Positions 7,106 to 13,877 of a stretch of 34,756 nucleotides of DNA are shown in pieces (within the stretch, counting starts at the first letter, position 1; every line of letters starts with the position of its first letter). Below the pieces are notes generated by a model, which saw only the letters and a program-made list of their open reading frames with translations, was not told the DNA's origin and ran no database searches. The stretch covers positions 1 to 34,756 of the forward strand of contig MHYJ01000060.1 in assembly GCA_001828445.1 (NCBI GenBank), written 5' to 3'. A program made the translations under genes and the position numbers. The DNA comes from Planctomycetes bacterium RBG_16_43_13 (lineage in GTDB: Bacteria > Planctomycetota > MHYJ01).

Positions 7106-7247
7106 TCGACGCTGTGTCTCCCCGATACGTAGTCTCTAAACTTTTGAATATCCAGCACATCTCGTCCTTTGTTAATCCAACCCTTGCAATTACCCCCGCA
7201 ATCTCATCCATAACCAGTAGTCTATTGTGCGGACAGGTGATGGTCAT
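7098..7247 (-). CDS. 49-residue early protein
   Basis: Reads MTITCPHNRLLVMDEIAGVI to DTASNG. Support is structural: its ATG overlaps the RusA stop by four bases (ATGA, 7244-7247), and its TGA overlaps the ATG of the O-like gene by eight bases, with an AAGGAG just upstream. It fills exactly the space between those genes. No domain recognised; the single Cys-Pro-His cluster is too small to interpret. Confidence 0.6.
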   Translation of the reverse strand: MTITCPHNRLLVMDEIAGVIARVGLTKDEMCWIFKSLETTYRGDTASNG

Positions 7248-7603
7248 AGTCTCCTTAACTCCACCACGACCCGATTTACCTTCCCCTGAAACAGATTTAC
7301 CTTTCTTAATTCCTTAATCCATTTATCATTTTCGACGATGCCGGCGTATTGTAGGCTATCCATGAGAAAACCCACTGCGTTGTCAATGTCTATCCCTCGC
7401 CGATGTCTCAGGTGTATCGCACAGGACAGACTCATTTCAAAAGTCATAGGATCCTTGCCGTGATAGCACTTCTTTAACTCCCATGCTAAAGCCTGTTTTG
7501 TGCTAAGGTATCGTTGTCCCTCCTTCGACCACTTCATCTTGAGTGGCAACCGTATCTTCGGCACAACCTCAAACTCCTCGATGGTTGCTGAGAATAACTT
7601 CAC
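7244..7603 (-). CDS. rusA: RusA-like Holliday junction resolvase
   Basis: 119 residues from GTG 7601-7603, which overlaps the upstream TGA in the same GTGA style as its neighbours; a GTG at 7628 would add nine residues. RusA features: MKWSKEGQRYLSTKQALAW near the N-terminus, then GIDIDNAVGFLMDSLQYAGI with the two Asp of the active site, and VENDKWIKEL with another Asp. RusA dimers cut four-way junctions and resolve branched DNA before packaging. It sits between a zinc protein and the replication genes. Length is normal for the family. Confidence 0.85.
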   Translation of the reverse strand: MKLFSATIEEFEVVPKIRLPLKMKWSKEGQRYLSTKQALAWELKKCYHGKDPMTFEMSLSCAIHLRHRRGIDIDNAVGFLMDSLQYAGIVENDKWIKELRKVNLFQGKVNRVVVELRRL

Positions 7604-8094
7604 CCCAGCATCCCCCGAACTTCCTCGCACACAGATAATTTAAACTTTGCAGCCTCAAGCTTGTTCTCTAACTCCCCTATGACTTCGTTGAGTTTCTTGA
7701 TGGTATAATCTAACTTTTCTGCAGCAGCAGACCCGTTGGCCGGCTTAGGCTTCTGTGTGGCAGGCTTACTAACCCCTGCATCACCGTGAGGCAGTGATTT
7801 CGTTGTTGACGGCTTATCAGGGTTTTTAGCCCCCTTCTCCCGAAGCCAGCGTTTGCCGTAACACTTCCTGCACTCCTGAGATTTCCCTAAATACTTCTTG
7901 CTGTCCTCAGTTACCGACCCGCAGGTCTTACATTTCAGAACTTCTTTTTCCTCTTCCATAAATAATCCTCCTCCTGGACAATCAATACACTTTCTGTTGA
8001 CAAGACCGTCACCGGCCACTGCCGCTTTTTTCCTGCTCTCGCAAAGCTGCTGGCTCATTACGGCCTCATATGGGACGCAAGTTATGTTGCTCAC
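7600..8094 (-). CDS. Multi-cysteine zinc protein with coiled coil
   Basis: 164 residues from GTG 8092-8094 (GTGA overlap with the upstream stop). C6, C18, C36 and C39 (CIDCP) form one possible metal site; C55, C58, C75 and C78 (CKTC and CRKC) form a second, typical treble-clef or ribbon spacing. A Pro/Lys/Ala linker follows, then a helix with heptad character (DYTIKKLNEVIGELENKLEA). The N-terminal CVPYEAVMSQQLCESRKKA layout occurs in other phage early proteins as I recall them, without a known function. Probably nucleic-acid or protein binding. Confidence 0.6.
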   Translation of the reverse strand: MSNITCVPYEAVMSQQLCESRKKAAVAGDGLVNRKCIDCPGGGLFMEEEKEVLKCKTCGSVTEDSKKYLGKSQECRKCYGKRWLREKGAKNPDKPSTTKSLPHGDAGVSKPATQKPKPANGSAAAEKLDYTIKKLNEVIGELENKLEAAKFKLSVCEEVRGMLG

Positions 8095-8267
8095 CTATCT
8101 TTTCTCCACGCATTAGATTGAGGGCAATCAGCAAAATGCGGTACGTGCCCTTTCGCTACATCAAAGACCGTCTCCTTGCCCTGAATCGTCTCACCGTTCA
8201 CAGGGATGCTCTTGCCCTTCTTGGTTTTCAGGAAGACGATTTCCTTGTCACAAGACCGGCACTTCAC
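8091..8267 (-). CDS. 58-residue zinc-binding protein
   Basis: Starts at GTG 8265-8267, overlapping the upstream TGA (GTGA), and its own TGA overlaps the GTG of the next gene the same way. It begins with KCRSCDKEIVFLKTKKGKSI and ends with GHVPHFADCPQSNAWR, giving a CxxC plus His/His/Cys set likely to bind one zinc. An AGAGGA lies 8 bases upstream of the GTG. Similar MxCRSC...H..C proteins are common small phage early proteins; function unknown. Confidence 0.65.
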   Translation of the reverse strand: MKCRSCDKEIVFLKTKKGKSIPVNGETIQGKETVFDVAKGHVPHFADCPQSNAWRKDR

Positions 8268-8653
8268 GCATTGTTCCTCTCATCAAATACTGTGCTCGGG
8301 TCGTCCCTGAATGGCATGCGCAGCTCCTGCTGTCTATCTTCCGGGGTGATCTCCACTACTTCAACTATCTGATTCGTATCAAGGCGCACTAAGGTTTTCT
8401 CGCCTTCCCGCCAGTTGTATTTCCACTGACATTTTATAGGGCGATGCTCATAGCCATTTGCTACCTTACGTGACAGAATCTGTATTTCCGAATTGAGTCG
8501 TGCTATCTTGTCGTTATAGTCAGCCACGACCGACTTTTTCCCCGATTCTGCCTCACCCTTGTCCTGCTGATTTTTTGCCAGTTGCCTTGAATAGCTTAAT
8601 AATTCATCCTGGTTCAACTCATACTTAAGTTCTCTCGTGATATATTCCTGCAT
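8264..8653 (-). CDS. Coiled-coil early protein with DPSTVFD C-terminal tail
   Basis: 129 residues. It starts RELKYELNQDELLSYSRQLA, has a long charged helix (NDKIARLNSEIQILSRKVAN), then a beta part (QWKYNWREGEKTLVRLDTNQ, EVVEITPEDRQ). This layout is shared by many phage early proteins of unknown function beside recombination genes. The last residues, DDPSTVFDERNNA, repeat almost exactly the end of the annealing protein at 8993. A clear AAAAGGAG ribosome site precedes the ATG. It is the first intact gene after a 339-bp degraded stretch. Confidence 0.65.
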   Translation of the reverse strand: MQEYITRELKYELNQDELLSYSRQLAKNQQDKGEAESGKKSVVADYNDKIARLNSEIQILSRKVANGYEHRPIKCQWKYNWREGEKTLVRLDTNQIVEVVEITPEDRQQELRMPFRDDPSTVFDERNNA

Positions 8654-8918
8654 CGTAATCTCCTTTTTAATCCGCCCCTGCCGCCCCGGGAGCGGGATGT
8701 CGCCTCTTTATAATGAGATGCTTCGGGCGACTTATCTTGTCACCAGACTCAGGTATATATGGCGTTCAACCTGAAATTCCCCAAGCCCTAATCCACCTTA
8801 CCGTGATGGGGGCCATCTCCTCGGGATTTGTATTTTTATTCTCCGGGGCCCTCCCTGTCTCAGGGGAGAGCAAGCCGCCTTCACACGGCCCGTGAGCCCG
8901 GAGATTGTTATTCCTCTA
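8654..8918. other. Low-coding gap, probable remnant of a deleted gene
   Basis: No intact gene over 60 codons on either strand is convincing here. On the minus strand one frame runs from about 8904 to 8668 with a single in-frame TGA, reading LRAHGPCEGGLLSPETGRAP and later TPYIPESGDKISRPKHLIIK, but it lacks a proper start. The stretch is richer in G and C than its neighbours. It lies between a 25-codon fragment and the next strong ribosome site, which fits decay or deletion of a former gene. Confidence 0.4.
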
Positions 8919-8996
8919 TTACCTCGAGCCGTCCGGTTTGATATGGACAGCCTTCAGGCGTTTAACATTCTCCGACTCGAGAGAAATGATTTTCAC
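8919..8996 (-). pseudogene. 25-codon fragment like the N-terminus of a RecF/SMC-type ATPase
   Basis: GTG 8994-8996 overlaps the stop of the annealing gene (GTGA), as for real genes in this operon. It reads VKIISLESENVKRLKAVHIK then PDGSR and stop. This matches the usual opening strand-helix-strand of RecF/SMC-like ATPases, in which a Walker A loop would come about ten residues later; here translation stops before it. Such ATPases often follow RecE/annealing genes in phages. Reading it as a truncated gene is an inference; it might also be a free-standing peptide. Confidence 0.5.
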
Positions 8997-10045
8997 GATT
9001 TACCCCTCCCATCGAATACCGTGCTTGGATCACCGCTATCCGCCTTATGGTGTTGCGCTATCACAGACTGAAGCATCTTCGTAACCTTATCCTTCTCCGC
9101 CTGCACTGGTTTCGTCTTGCAGAAATCCTCGAAGATTCCCTCTGCCTCAGCAATGCTGCCGCACGCCCTGATTTCTCCTGCGTAGTTACGTTCCATGGCT
9201 CCCTTATCAGTTGGCTCGCTGGATACAGGTGGCGGCGGCGCCTCCTTGCCCTCGAAGCGTGCCTTAACATCCTCAGCCTTTGATGTAGTCTCCTGATGCA
9301 CCGGAAACAGGCTATCTGCTGATTCCTGGCCAGAGAGAAGGGTCTTCATAGCGCCCTGCAGAAGAGCTAAGTCCTCCACATCCCAGGCAGTAGCCTTCTT
9401 CCCTCCGAGTTTGTTTTCAATCCTGTCAGGTGTCACGCCATGCTTTGCAAAGAAGGCAACAGTCTTTTCTCTCGCAACGGCAATCCCCATCTTGTTGATC
9501 TTCTCGATCACATTCTCCTTAGATTTGGCCAACATCTTTGTTGTGAGCCAGGACGGGAGCGCATTCAATATTACATTCCGAATTGCCTTGCTCTGACCAA
9601 TTTGAAATACAATATCCTCAGCCCTCTCATTGTATTTCTTCCCGATGTTCAGGCTCTTCTTCTGACGGAAAGTGCGCTGCAGATTAAATCCGGTTTCAAG
9701 GTCCACAAACGTGGCCGTAAAAATATATGTGTTCATATTCTCTTCAACAGAACATGGCACACCACAGTTACCCCAGTTTCTGGCTGCCGCAAGTGCCGCC
9801 TGGATTGATAACCCCTCAACTAATTCCTTCTTCCCTTCTTTTGTAGTAACCGTCCATGAGTAGTAGAATTCATCGCCGGCTATTGTTGCCTCTTCCTCAC
9901 ATGCCCTGATAACCTCAAGCCTCCTGCGTGGCCGCTGTATTGCCACTGCCGTTGAAAACTGTGTCTGTACCCTCTGTAATGCAGCCCCAGAGGCTACAAG
10001 CCCCTCGCTGCCTGTTAATGCTGGTAATGTCTCAACGTCTTCCAT
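8993..10045 (-). CDS. Putative single-strand annealing partner of the RecE-like exonuclease
   Basis: 350 residues. Conserved-looking blocks are QRVQTQFSTAVAIQRPRR (25-42), FYYSWTV (60-66), GLSIQAALAAARNWGNCGVP (78-97), FVDLETGFNLQRTFRQKK (113-130) and FQIGQSKAIRNVILNALPSW (147-166). A variable C-terminal part follows. I know this as a widespread phage early protein encoded next to RecE-like nucleases, which suggests strand annealing or recombination mediation, but I cannot place it in RecT, Erf or Rad52 by motif. It ends GDPSTVFDGRGKS, a tail shared with the gene at 8264. Confidence 0.6.
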   Translation of the reverse strand: MEDVETLPALTGSEGLVASGAALQRVQTQFSTAVAIQRPRRRLEVIRACEEEATIAGDEFYYSWTVTTKEGKKELVEGLSIQAALAAARNWGNCGVPCSVEENMNTYIFTATFVDLETGFNLQRTFRQKKSLNIGKKYNERAEDIVFQIGQSKAIRNVILNALPSWLTTKMLAKSKENVIEKINKMGIAVAREKTVAFFAKHGVTPDRIENKLGGKKATAWDVEDLALLQGAMKTLLSGQESADSLFPVHQETTSKAEDVKARFEGKEAPPPPVSSEPTDKGAMERNYAGEIRACGSIAEAEGIFEDFCKTKPVQAEKDKVTKMLQSVIAQHHKADSGDPSTVFDGRGKS

Positions 10046-10062
10046 TTGAATTTCTCCTTGTT

Positions 10063-10881
10063 TTATGATTTCCGTGATAAATATCCTGGCATCACCAAGT
10101 CAAGCGCTGATGCCTCTGTGAAGTGCGGGTAATACCCCTCTTTCCTGCATTTTGCTTCAAGATAGAGCAGTCGCCGGTATTCCAAATAGCCCCACTCGAT
10201 AAACCTCATGTCCATGACATGAACTTCCGCGTGGTATGGCGGCTCAGTCTCTACCGCAATGAATATGAATGAATCAAATACCTCGCCGGTGGCCTTCATA
10301 ATCCCGTCAATGTACATGCCCGCCTGTTTCGCATAGCCGTAATCTATACACGACCTGGTAAACTTCTCCAGCGAAGCGTCCCGGGTAGTTTTAAGATCCA
10401 CCAGCACGCCATTGCTCCCTGTGGGTATCCAGTCAATTCTTCCCTTGCATTTAAGCCCGGACTCCTCATCGTCCCAGATAATTGTTTGCTCCGCCGTGCC
10501 TTCTGATAGTATCTTTTTTGCAAACGGATGAGCAAAAACAGCGTTTCGTATAGCCTCGACCTGTCCCCCGTCATCCATACTCAGGATTTGCTTGTCAAGG
10601 TTATCAGCCTGAAAGCCTGCCCATATCGCCTTTCCTTCATTCGTCCTCTTATTGCATTCAGGGGCAATAGCAAATTCTTTCTGAAATACCTCATCCCCTT
10701 CAAGTACCAGCGTATGCACTGCACGACCCAAGAGAAGTGACGGCGTTTCCTCTTGCGCTACCAGTGCGGCGGCAGGACACTTGTTAAGACGGGTCAGCCG
10801 GGAATTATTGATAGCGTCTATCGCCTTGTAGTCCTTGAATGGGATGTTTTCATAGAGTCCTGGTAATTTTGGAATCATCAT
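10063..10881 (-). CDS. RecE-like exonuclease (PD-(D/E)XK, ExoVIII C-terminal type)
   Basis: 272 residues. It opens with GLYENIPFKDYKAIDAINNS, the usual start of phage RecE-type nucleases, then H56 in LLLGRAVHTLVLE, E131, D150 in CKGRIDWI, and D162-x-K164 in VLVDLKTTRD, with QAGMY (187-190): the full PD-(D/E)XK nuclease set. It should resect double-stranded ends 5' to 3' so that the next gene product can anneal single strands. Two adjacent ATG codons (10876-10881) follow a 16-codon reading frame whose stop overlaps the first ATG. Length fits the free-standing nuclease domain. Confidence 0.85.
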   Translation of the reverse strand: MMIPKLPGLYENIPFKDYKAIDAINNSRLTRLNKCPAAALVAQEETPSLLLGRAVHTLVLEGDEVFQKEFAIAPECNKRTNEGKAIWAGFQADNLDKQILSMDDGGQVEAIRNAVFAHPFAKKILSEGTAEQTIIWDDEESGLKCKGRIDWIPTGSNGVLVDLKTTRDASLEKFTRSCIDYGYAKQAGMYIDGIMKATGEVFDSFIFIAVETEPPYHAEVHVMDMRFIEWGYLEYRRLLYLEAKCRKEGYYPHFTEASALDLVMPGYLSRKS

Positions 10882-10928
10882 ATCCCCGTACTGAGTGCTT
10901 TCTCATCTATTTTCTCTTCTGTTGTCAT
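10878..10928 (-). CDS. 16-codon reading frame, possible coupling peptide
   Basis: Reads MTTEEKIDEKALSTGI. Its ATG overlaps the previous stop by four bases and its TGA overlaps the ATG of the exonuclease gene (TGATG). It may exist only to carry ribosomes into the exonuclease gene. No independent evidence that the peptide is functional. Confidence 0.3.
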   Translation of the reverse strand: MTTEEKIDEKALSTGI

Positions 10929-11098
10929 TCTTCCTCATCCCTCCATTTGCAAATATCAGCGGGACATTTACTGCAATCCGTATTCATGCAGTCTAAGCAT
11001 TGCAGGGCCCCATCAGGCAGACGGTTCTCGGTGTGCTCGCCGCAACACCTGCACCATCCACCCTTGACATCGCCTTCCAATGTTGCTACAGTTTTCAT
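10925..11098 (-). CDS. 57-residue cysteine-rich zinc protein
   Basis: Starts ATG 11096-11098, overlapping the upstream stop (ATGA). Eight cysteines are visible: WCRCCGEH, then QCLDCMNTDCSKCP and DIC. CRCC/CLDC would form one zinc site and CSKC/C a further one. The Cys-rich end NTDCSKCPADICKWRDEEE is acidic. It lies between a 99-residue gene and the exonuclease in an unbroken overlap chain. Function unknown. Confidence 0.65.
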   Translation of the reverse strand: MKTVATLEGDVKGGWCRCCGEHTENRLPDGALQCLDCMNTDCSKCPADICKWRDEEE

Positions 11099-11394
11099 GG
11101 ATATTCTTTCATGGCCTCATTGGTTGCCGCCGGTGAGGCTTTTTCGTCTCTATACAGTGCAAATCCCGCAAAGAAACCATCCCGCACCAAGATTTCAGAG
11201 AGCTCCCCTTCTGAATCGTAATAGAAGAGCCTTCTGCCCACGGGAAGATGTCCTTGCCGCTCAAGTCTTTGGACTACGTTCTCAGCATCGTTAGTTACGG
11301 TCAGATGCCTATTCCATGGACCAATATCCTTAATGACGAGAGGCTTTTCCTTAAGGTGATCATCCTGAACAATAATATATTGTGCTTCCCTCAT
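11095..11394 (-). CDS. Phage early protein of unknown function
   Basis: 99 residues in two blocks: YIIVQDDHLKEKPLVIKDIG with HLTVTNDAENVVQRL, then GRRLFYYDSEGELSEILVRD and FFAGFALYRD. The alternating pattern suggests a small alpha/beta protein. No catalytic motif. Similar small proteins occur in phage early operons as hypothetical proteins. The gene follows a GGGGGTG site and ends in an ATGA overlap with the cysteine-rich protein. Confidence 0.6.
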   Translation of the reverse strand: MREAQYIIVQDDHLKEKPLVIKDIGPWNRHLTVTNDAENVVQRLERQGHLPVGRRLFYYDSEGELSEILVRDGFFAGFALYRDEKASPAATNEAMKEYP

Positions 11395-11413
11395 TTTAAT
11401 TCACCCCCTTTCA

Positions 11414-11599
11414 TTACCATAATGCAACCTGCCTGCAATCCAGTCCGCCCTTAACAACCTTGCACACCATTGGCGGCTCACATGATTCCGCATAATCTAT
11501 TTTTCTCTGATGCCACCGCCCTACATGGTAGACACCGTAAACAACCATGAAGCATATAAGCACGCCGAAAAACAATTTGCCCCAAAAGTCATCGTCCAA
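11414..11599 (-). CDS. Small single-TM protein
   Basis: 61 residues from TTG 11597-11599, with AAGGAGG 7 bases upstream. One membrane helix is near the N-terminus (KLFFGVLICFMVVYGVYHVG); the tail carries two or three cysteines (ESCEPPMVCKVVKGGLDC) that could form a disulphide outside the cytoplasm. It overlaps the 40-residue membrane protein gene by 11 bases. Role unknown; a host-takeover or exclusion function is possible but unsupported. Confidence 0.55.
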   Translation of the reverse strand: MDDDFWGKLFFGVLICFMVVYGVYHVGRWHQRKIDYAESCEPPMVCKVVKGGLDCRQVALW

Positions 11600-11711
11600 G
11601 ATTATCCTCCTTGAAAAGTATTCCCAGGTAGATTGCCCCGATAATTACCAGCATCCCGAAACCCATCCCTATGTAAAAACCTGTCGCAGTGTCTATCCAT
11701 GAATATGTCAT
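11589..11711 (-). CDS. 40-residue single-TM protein
   Basis: ATG 11709-11711 overlaps the stop of the ribbon-helix-helix gene (ATGA), and AAGG lies 5 bases upstream. Sequence: MTYSWIDTATGFYIGMGFG then MLVIIGAIYLGILF and a charged tail, so one membrane helix. It forms a tandem pair with the next small membrane protein gene. No family recognised. Confidence 0.5.
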   Translation of the reverse strand: MTYSWIDTATGFYIGMGFGMLVIIGAIYLGILFKEDNLGR

Positions 11712-11860
11712 GACGCCTTCAATGACGCATCAATCGCCGCCCTGATTAATTCTGAACGGTTTATTCTTGTCTCTGACTTCTTCACCTTTGAGTCCAGCCT
11801 CTGCACCTGTACCTTCTTCAGGAACACCATTACTTTCACCATCTGTGGTTTTGTTGCCAT
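11708..11860 (-). CDS. Ribbon-helix-helix (CopG/Arc-like) DNA-binding protein
   Basis: 50 residues from ATG 11858-11860 with a strong GGGAGG six bases upstream. KVMVFLKKVQVQRLDSKV forms the beta strand and first helix, and RINRSELIRAAIDASLK the second, matching the CopG/Arc fold: the RSELIRAAI motif is typical. Such proteins bind DNA as dimers and repress early phage genes or partner toxins; no toxin is adjacent. Its stop overlaps the next gene by four bases. Confidence 0.7.
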   Translation of the reverse strand: MATKPQMVKVMVFLKKVQVQRLDSKVKKSETRINRSELIRAAIDASLKAS

Positions 11861-11878
11861 GTACTGCCTCCCTTCTGG

Positions 11879-12061
11879 TTACTGTCTCCTTTTCTCTTTA
11901 TACTCTTTCTTTGCCTGCTGATATGCCCGTCTCGGCCCTTCATTGACCAGTCCACCGTTATAAAGGGGAGCATTACCACTGTACCGGTAAGTCCTCTTTC
12001 CTCTCAGTGATTGATCCCCATAGATCTGCTTTCTCAGCCGTTTTGCCACTGTTCCCCTCAT
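11879..12061 (-). CDS. Small basic protein
   Basis: 60 residues, strongly basic: MRGTVAKRLRKQIYG at the start and RRAYQQAKKEYKEKRRQ at the end. I have a general impression of similar MRGTVAKRLR proteins in phage early operons, all without function. The charge suggests nucleic-acid binding. ATG overlaps the previous stop by four bases (12058-12061). Confidence 0.6.
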   Translation of the reverse strand: MRGTVAKRLRKQIYGDQSLRGKRTYRYSGNAPLYNGGLVNEGPRRAYQQAKKEYKEKRRQ

Positions 12062-12456
12062 GCGTAGACCTCCTTACCAGTATTTACAAGTCTGATATTG
12101 TTGGATAGTTTTATCAGGATACAATTATCAAGATGGTAAGGCCGTCCCAATAAGCACGCCGGGCAACTATCCAGTGAGACGTACAGCTTGTATCCCAACT
12201 CAACGAATTTATGGGCACATGCCCACCTGTGGCCGGTAATAACGTCAAGGATTAAATCGCTCCACGGAGTGCAGTGAGGGCAAAGAATCGGAAGTTCCTT
12301 CTTTAGGGCTTCGGCAGAAAATTTAAAAGGCTCTTTCCATTGCCGTTGAGTGATAGGGTCACAGATGATGCGTCCCTTTAAGTCAATTTCAATGACCTGG
12401 TATAGATTGCCAAACTCTCGCGTCGCTACGATATCGCCGGGCTGGTATGCCTCCAT
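12058..12456 (-). CDS. Early protein with CPHC and CPAC motifs
   Basis: 132 residues. The N-terminal part (PGDIVATREFGNLYQVIEID) looks like a small beta barrel. The middle has CPHC (about 59-62) and the C-terminal part has SCPACLLGRPY, so one zinc site is possible. No family recognised. An AAAGGGAC lies upstream of the ATG. It ends in an ATGA overlap with the basic protein. Confidence 0.5.
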   Translation of the reverse strand: MEAYQPGDIVATREFGNLYQVIEIDLKGRIICDPITQRQWKEPFKFSAEALKKELPILCPHCTPWSDLILDVITGHRWACAHKFVELGYKLYVSLDSCPACLLGRPYHLDNCILIKLSNNIRLVNTGKEVYA

Positions 12457-12469
12457 AGCAATGTCCCTT

Positions 12470-12649
12470 TCATATAATTGCCCTCTTTGTTCTGTTTGCT
12501 ATGAAGGTTTTCAATGCTGACTCAGGTATGAGGACTGGTTTTCCTTTAACTACAGTTATCTTTCTCGCGCATATCCATTTGTAAACCGTCTTTCTTGCCA
12601 CATGGAGCATTGAGGCCACTTGCTCTACGTTGTAGTGTGTCTCAATCAT
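12470..12649 (-). CDS. Helix-turn-helix protein, excisionase-like
   Basis: 59 residues from ATG 12647-12649 (ATGA overlap with the upstream stop). NVEQVASMLHVARKTVYKWI (7-26) is a winged helix-turn-helix of the HTH_17 type, followed by KGKPVLIPESALKTFI. It is one of two such proteins in the window, the other at 2500. As an early gene on the integrase strand this one is the better candidate for a directionality factor (Xis), but it is not adjacent to int. Confidence 0.65.
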   Translation of the reverse strand: MIETHYNVEQVASMLHVARKTVYKWICARKITVVKGKPVLIPESALKTFIANRTKRAII

Positions 12650-12840
12650 CGCATCCTCTCCAATGCTCCCTGTCCCATCTCTCTTGCAAGGGCGAAAAAC
12701 TCAAGCCTGCAATCCGAGGAACAGAATCTCTGGTGACGCCTTTTCGGGATGAATGCCTTTTTGCACTTTGGGTATCTGCAAATAATAGACGTTGTCGTTT
12801 GCGTGCATACTATCTGTTCAATATTCTTCACTTCCGTCAT
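12646..12840 (-). CDS. Small zinc-finger protein
   Basis: 64 residues. IICRYPKCKKAFIPKRRHQR then FCSSDCR is a clear C-x4-C, x14, C-x4-C zinc finger of the type seen in many short phage proteins. The Arg/Lys-rich loop between the pairs suggests nucleic-acid binding. ATGA overlaps at both ends tie it to the CII-like gene and the HTH gene. Confidence 0.65.
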   Translation of the reverse strand: MTEVKNIEQIVCTQTTTSIICRYPKCKKAFIPKRRHQRFCSSDCRLEFFALAREMGQGALERMR

Positions 12841-13232
12841 AGTCTCACCTTCTTGATAAGTTCCTCAAAGTATACGAGCCGTTTCTGGAGTTCTTCTTTT
12901 CCTTGCCGCTCTTTATCAAGTTCAAGTTCGAGGGCTGACCTCAGTGGGTGTAGTCCGTACCCGAATTTAAGGGCAAGCCATCTGAGTGGAATTAAGTTCC
13001 CACAGAGCCTTATAAATTCTTCCAGTTTTTCTTCTGGGAAGTGTGCTTGCCCTGACCAGATACGAGACCATTGGCCGGGATCTATCCCAAGACGGTAACA
13101 GATTTGCTTGTCATCGAGGCCAGAGAATGTTTTGGAGAGCTTTAAGGCTTCCTTGAAAGATGAACATTTAAAAAGGAATTCATCTGAGAAGTCCTCTTTC
13201 GGATTCGATCTTAACAGTAATTCTTCTTGCAT
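12837..13232 (-). CDS. CII-like / Cro-C1-type transcription regulator
   Basis: 131 residues from ATG 13230-13232; a TTG one codon earlier is also possible. SFKEALKLSKTFSGLDDKQI then YRLGIDPGQWSRIWSGQAHF (helix-turn-helix) then EKLEEFIRLCGNLIPLRWLA is a recognisable phage DNA-binding family placed near the start of early operons, where CII sits in lambda. A C-terminal coiled coil (KERQGKEELQKRLVYFEELI) probably drives oligomerisation. It may activate the integrase or repressor promoters or switch on replication genes. Confidence 0.65.
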   Translation of the reverse strand: MQEELLLRSNPKEDFSDEFLFKCSSFKEALKLSKTFSGLDDKQICYRLGIDPGQWSRIWSGQAHFPEEKLEEFIRLCGNLIPLRWLALKFGYGLHPLRSALELELDKERQGKEELQKRLVYFEELIKKVRL

Positions 13233-13259
13233 CAATCAAGTACCCTCAATTTTCTTGAG

Positions 13260-13766
13260 TTACATTCCATTATAATTGCCTTCAATTGACGGTCGTTTTC
13301 GGGGTAATTTATGATAAACGGTTAAATGACATTTATGGCAAAGTGCCTTGAGGTTACATAATGAATGATTTGTTTTTGATTTATCAAGATGGTGAATTAC
13401 CTTTGCCGCCCCACCGCAATCCTCACATTTATAATTTGATTGTCTCAGCTTTTCCAGACGAGCCTTTTTCATTTCAGGATGATTTTTGTAACGGAATATG
13501 CCCCCATTCCAATTGGGGTGATTTTGGCCTCTTGAGTGATGCTTCTGATTATCTAAGGGAAGCGATCTTTTTATCCTGTTTCTATGTAGGGCGCAATATT
13601 GCTGACTGCTTCGAATGGTTTTTTTGCAACCTTCAACCCCGCAATTTTGGCCATTTCTGTATTTTGTCGGACGACAAAAATAGGCATAGTGTTTCCTACA
13701 ATACCCTTTTGCATAATGTTTATTATTGCATTCGTTATGGATACATGTCTTTTTCATTGAAATCAT
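13260..13766 (-). CDS. HNH endonuclease with N-terminal zinc motifs (homing type)
   Basis: 168 residues. Two Cys/His repeats at the N-terminus (TCIHNECNNKHYAKGYCRKH and NCGVEGCKKTIRSSQQYCAL) are followed by GQNHPNWNGG, a NUMOD3-like DNA-contact motif. An HNH nuclease then follows: YKCEDCGGAAKVIHHLDKSK, with NLKALCHKCH. This domain mix is typical of free-standing phage homing nucleases. It stands alone between the terminator at 13798 and the CII-like gene, without overlapping starts, so it may be a mobile insertion. The start could be the first or fourth codon. Confidence 0.85.
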   Translation of the reverse strand: MISMKKTCIHNECNNKHYAKGYCRKHYAYFCRPTKYRNGQNCGVEGCKKTIRSSQQYCALHRNRIKRSLPLDNQKHHSRGQNHPNWNGGIFRYKNHPEMKKARLEKLRQSNYKCEDCGGAAKVIHHLDKSKTNHSLCNLKALCHKCHLTVYHKLPRKRPSIEGNYNGM

Positions 13767-13797
13767 CTCAGCTTTATGTTATAAGAGCCATAAAGCA

Positions 13798-13840
13798 GAA
13801 AAGCCCCGTTCACCGGTCAAGGATAGTAGGGGCTTTCTGT
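13798..13840. terminator. Terminator after the first early gene (tR1-like position)
   Basis: AAAGCCCC (13800-13807) pairs with GGGGCTTT (13829-13836). On the minus strand GGGGCTTTTCTG follows; on the plus strand the run is CTTTCTGTTCTT, so it could act both ways. It lies between the first leftward early gene and the HNH gene. Confidence 0.65.
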
Positions 13841-13859
13841 TCTTGGAGCCAGGTTGACA

Positions 13860-13877
13860 GGCGTCTCAGGAGGCGCC
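13860..13877. other. GC-rich hairpin near the early terminator
   Basis: GGCGTCT (13860-13866) and AGGCGCC (13871-13877) form a 7-pair stem with loop CAGG. There is no T run, so it is not a terminator. Its place between the first early gene and the terminator is where antitermination sites occur in lambda, but boxA or boxB identity is not shown. Confidence 0.35.

Noticed and set aside
8713..8895. 60-codon plus-strand frame in the low-coding gap
   Set aside because: No ribosome site, no recognisable pattern, and on the wrong strand for the operon.
8680..8910. Possible riboswitch or intron RNA in the GC-rich gap
   Set aside because: Short pairings exist but no cobalamin box, group II domain V or other known RNA signature could be found.
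13854..13859. TTGACA as a promoter for the plus-strand gene at 13963
   Set aside because: No acceptable -10 box 16-18 bp downstream; the region there is GC-rich hairpin.
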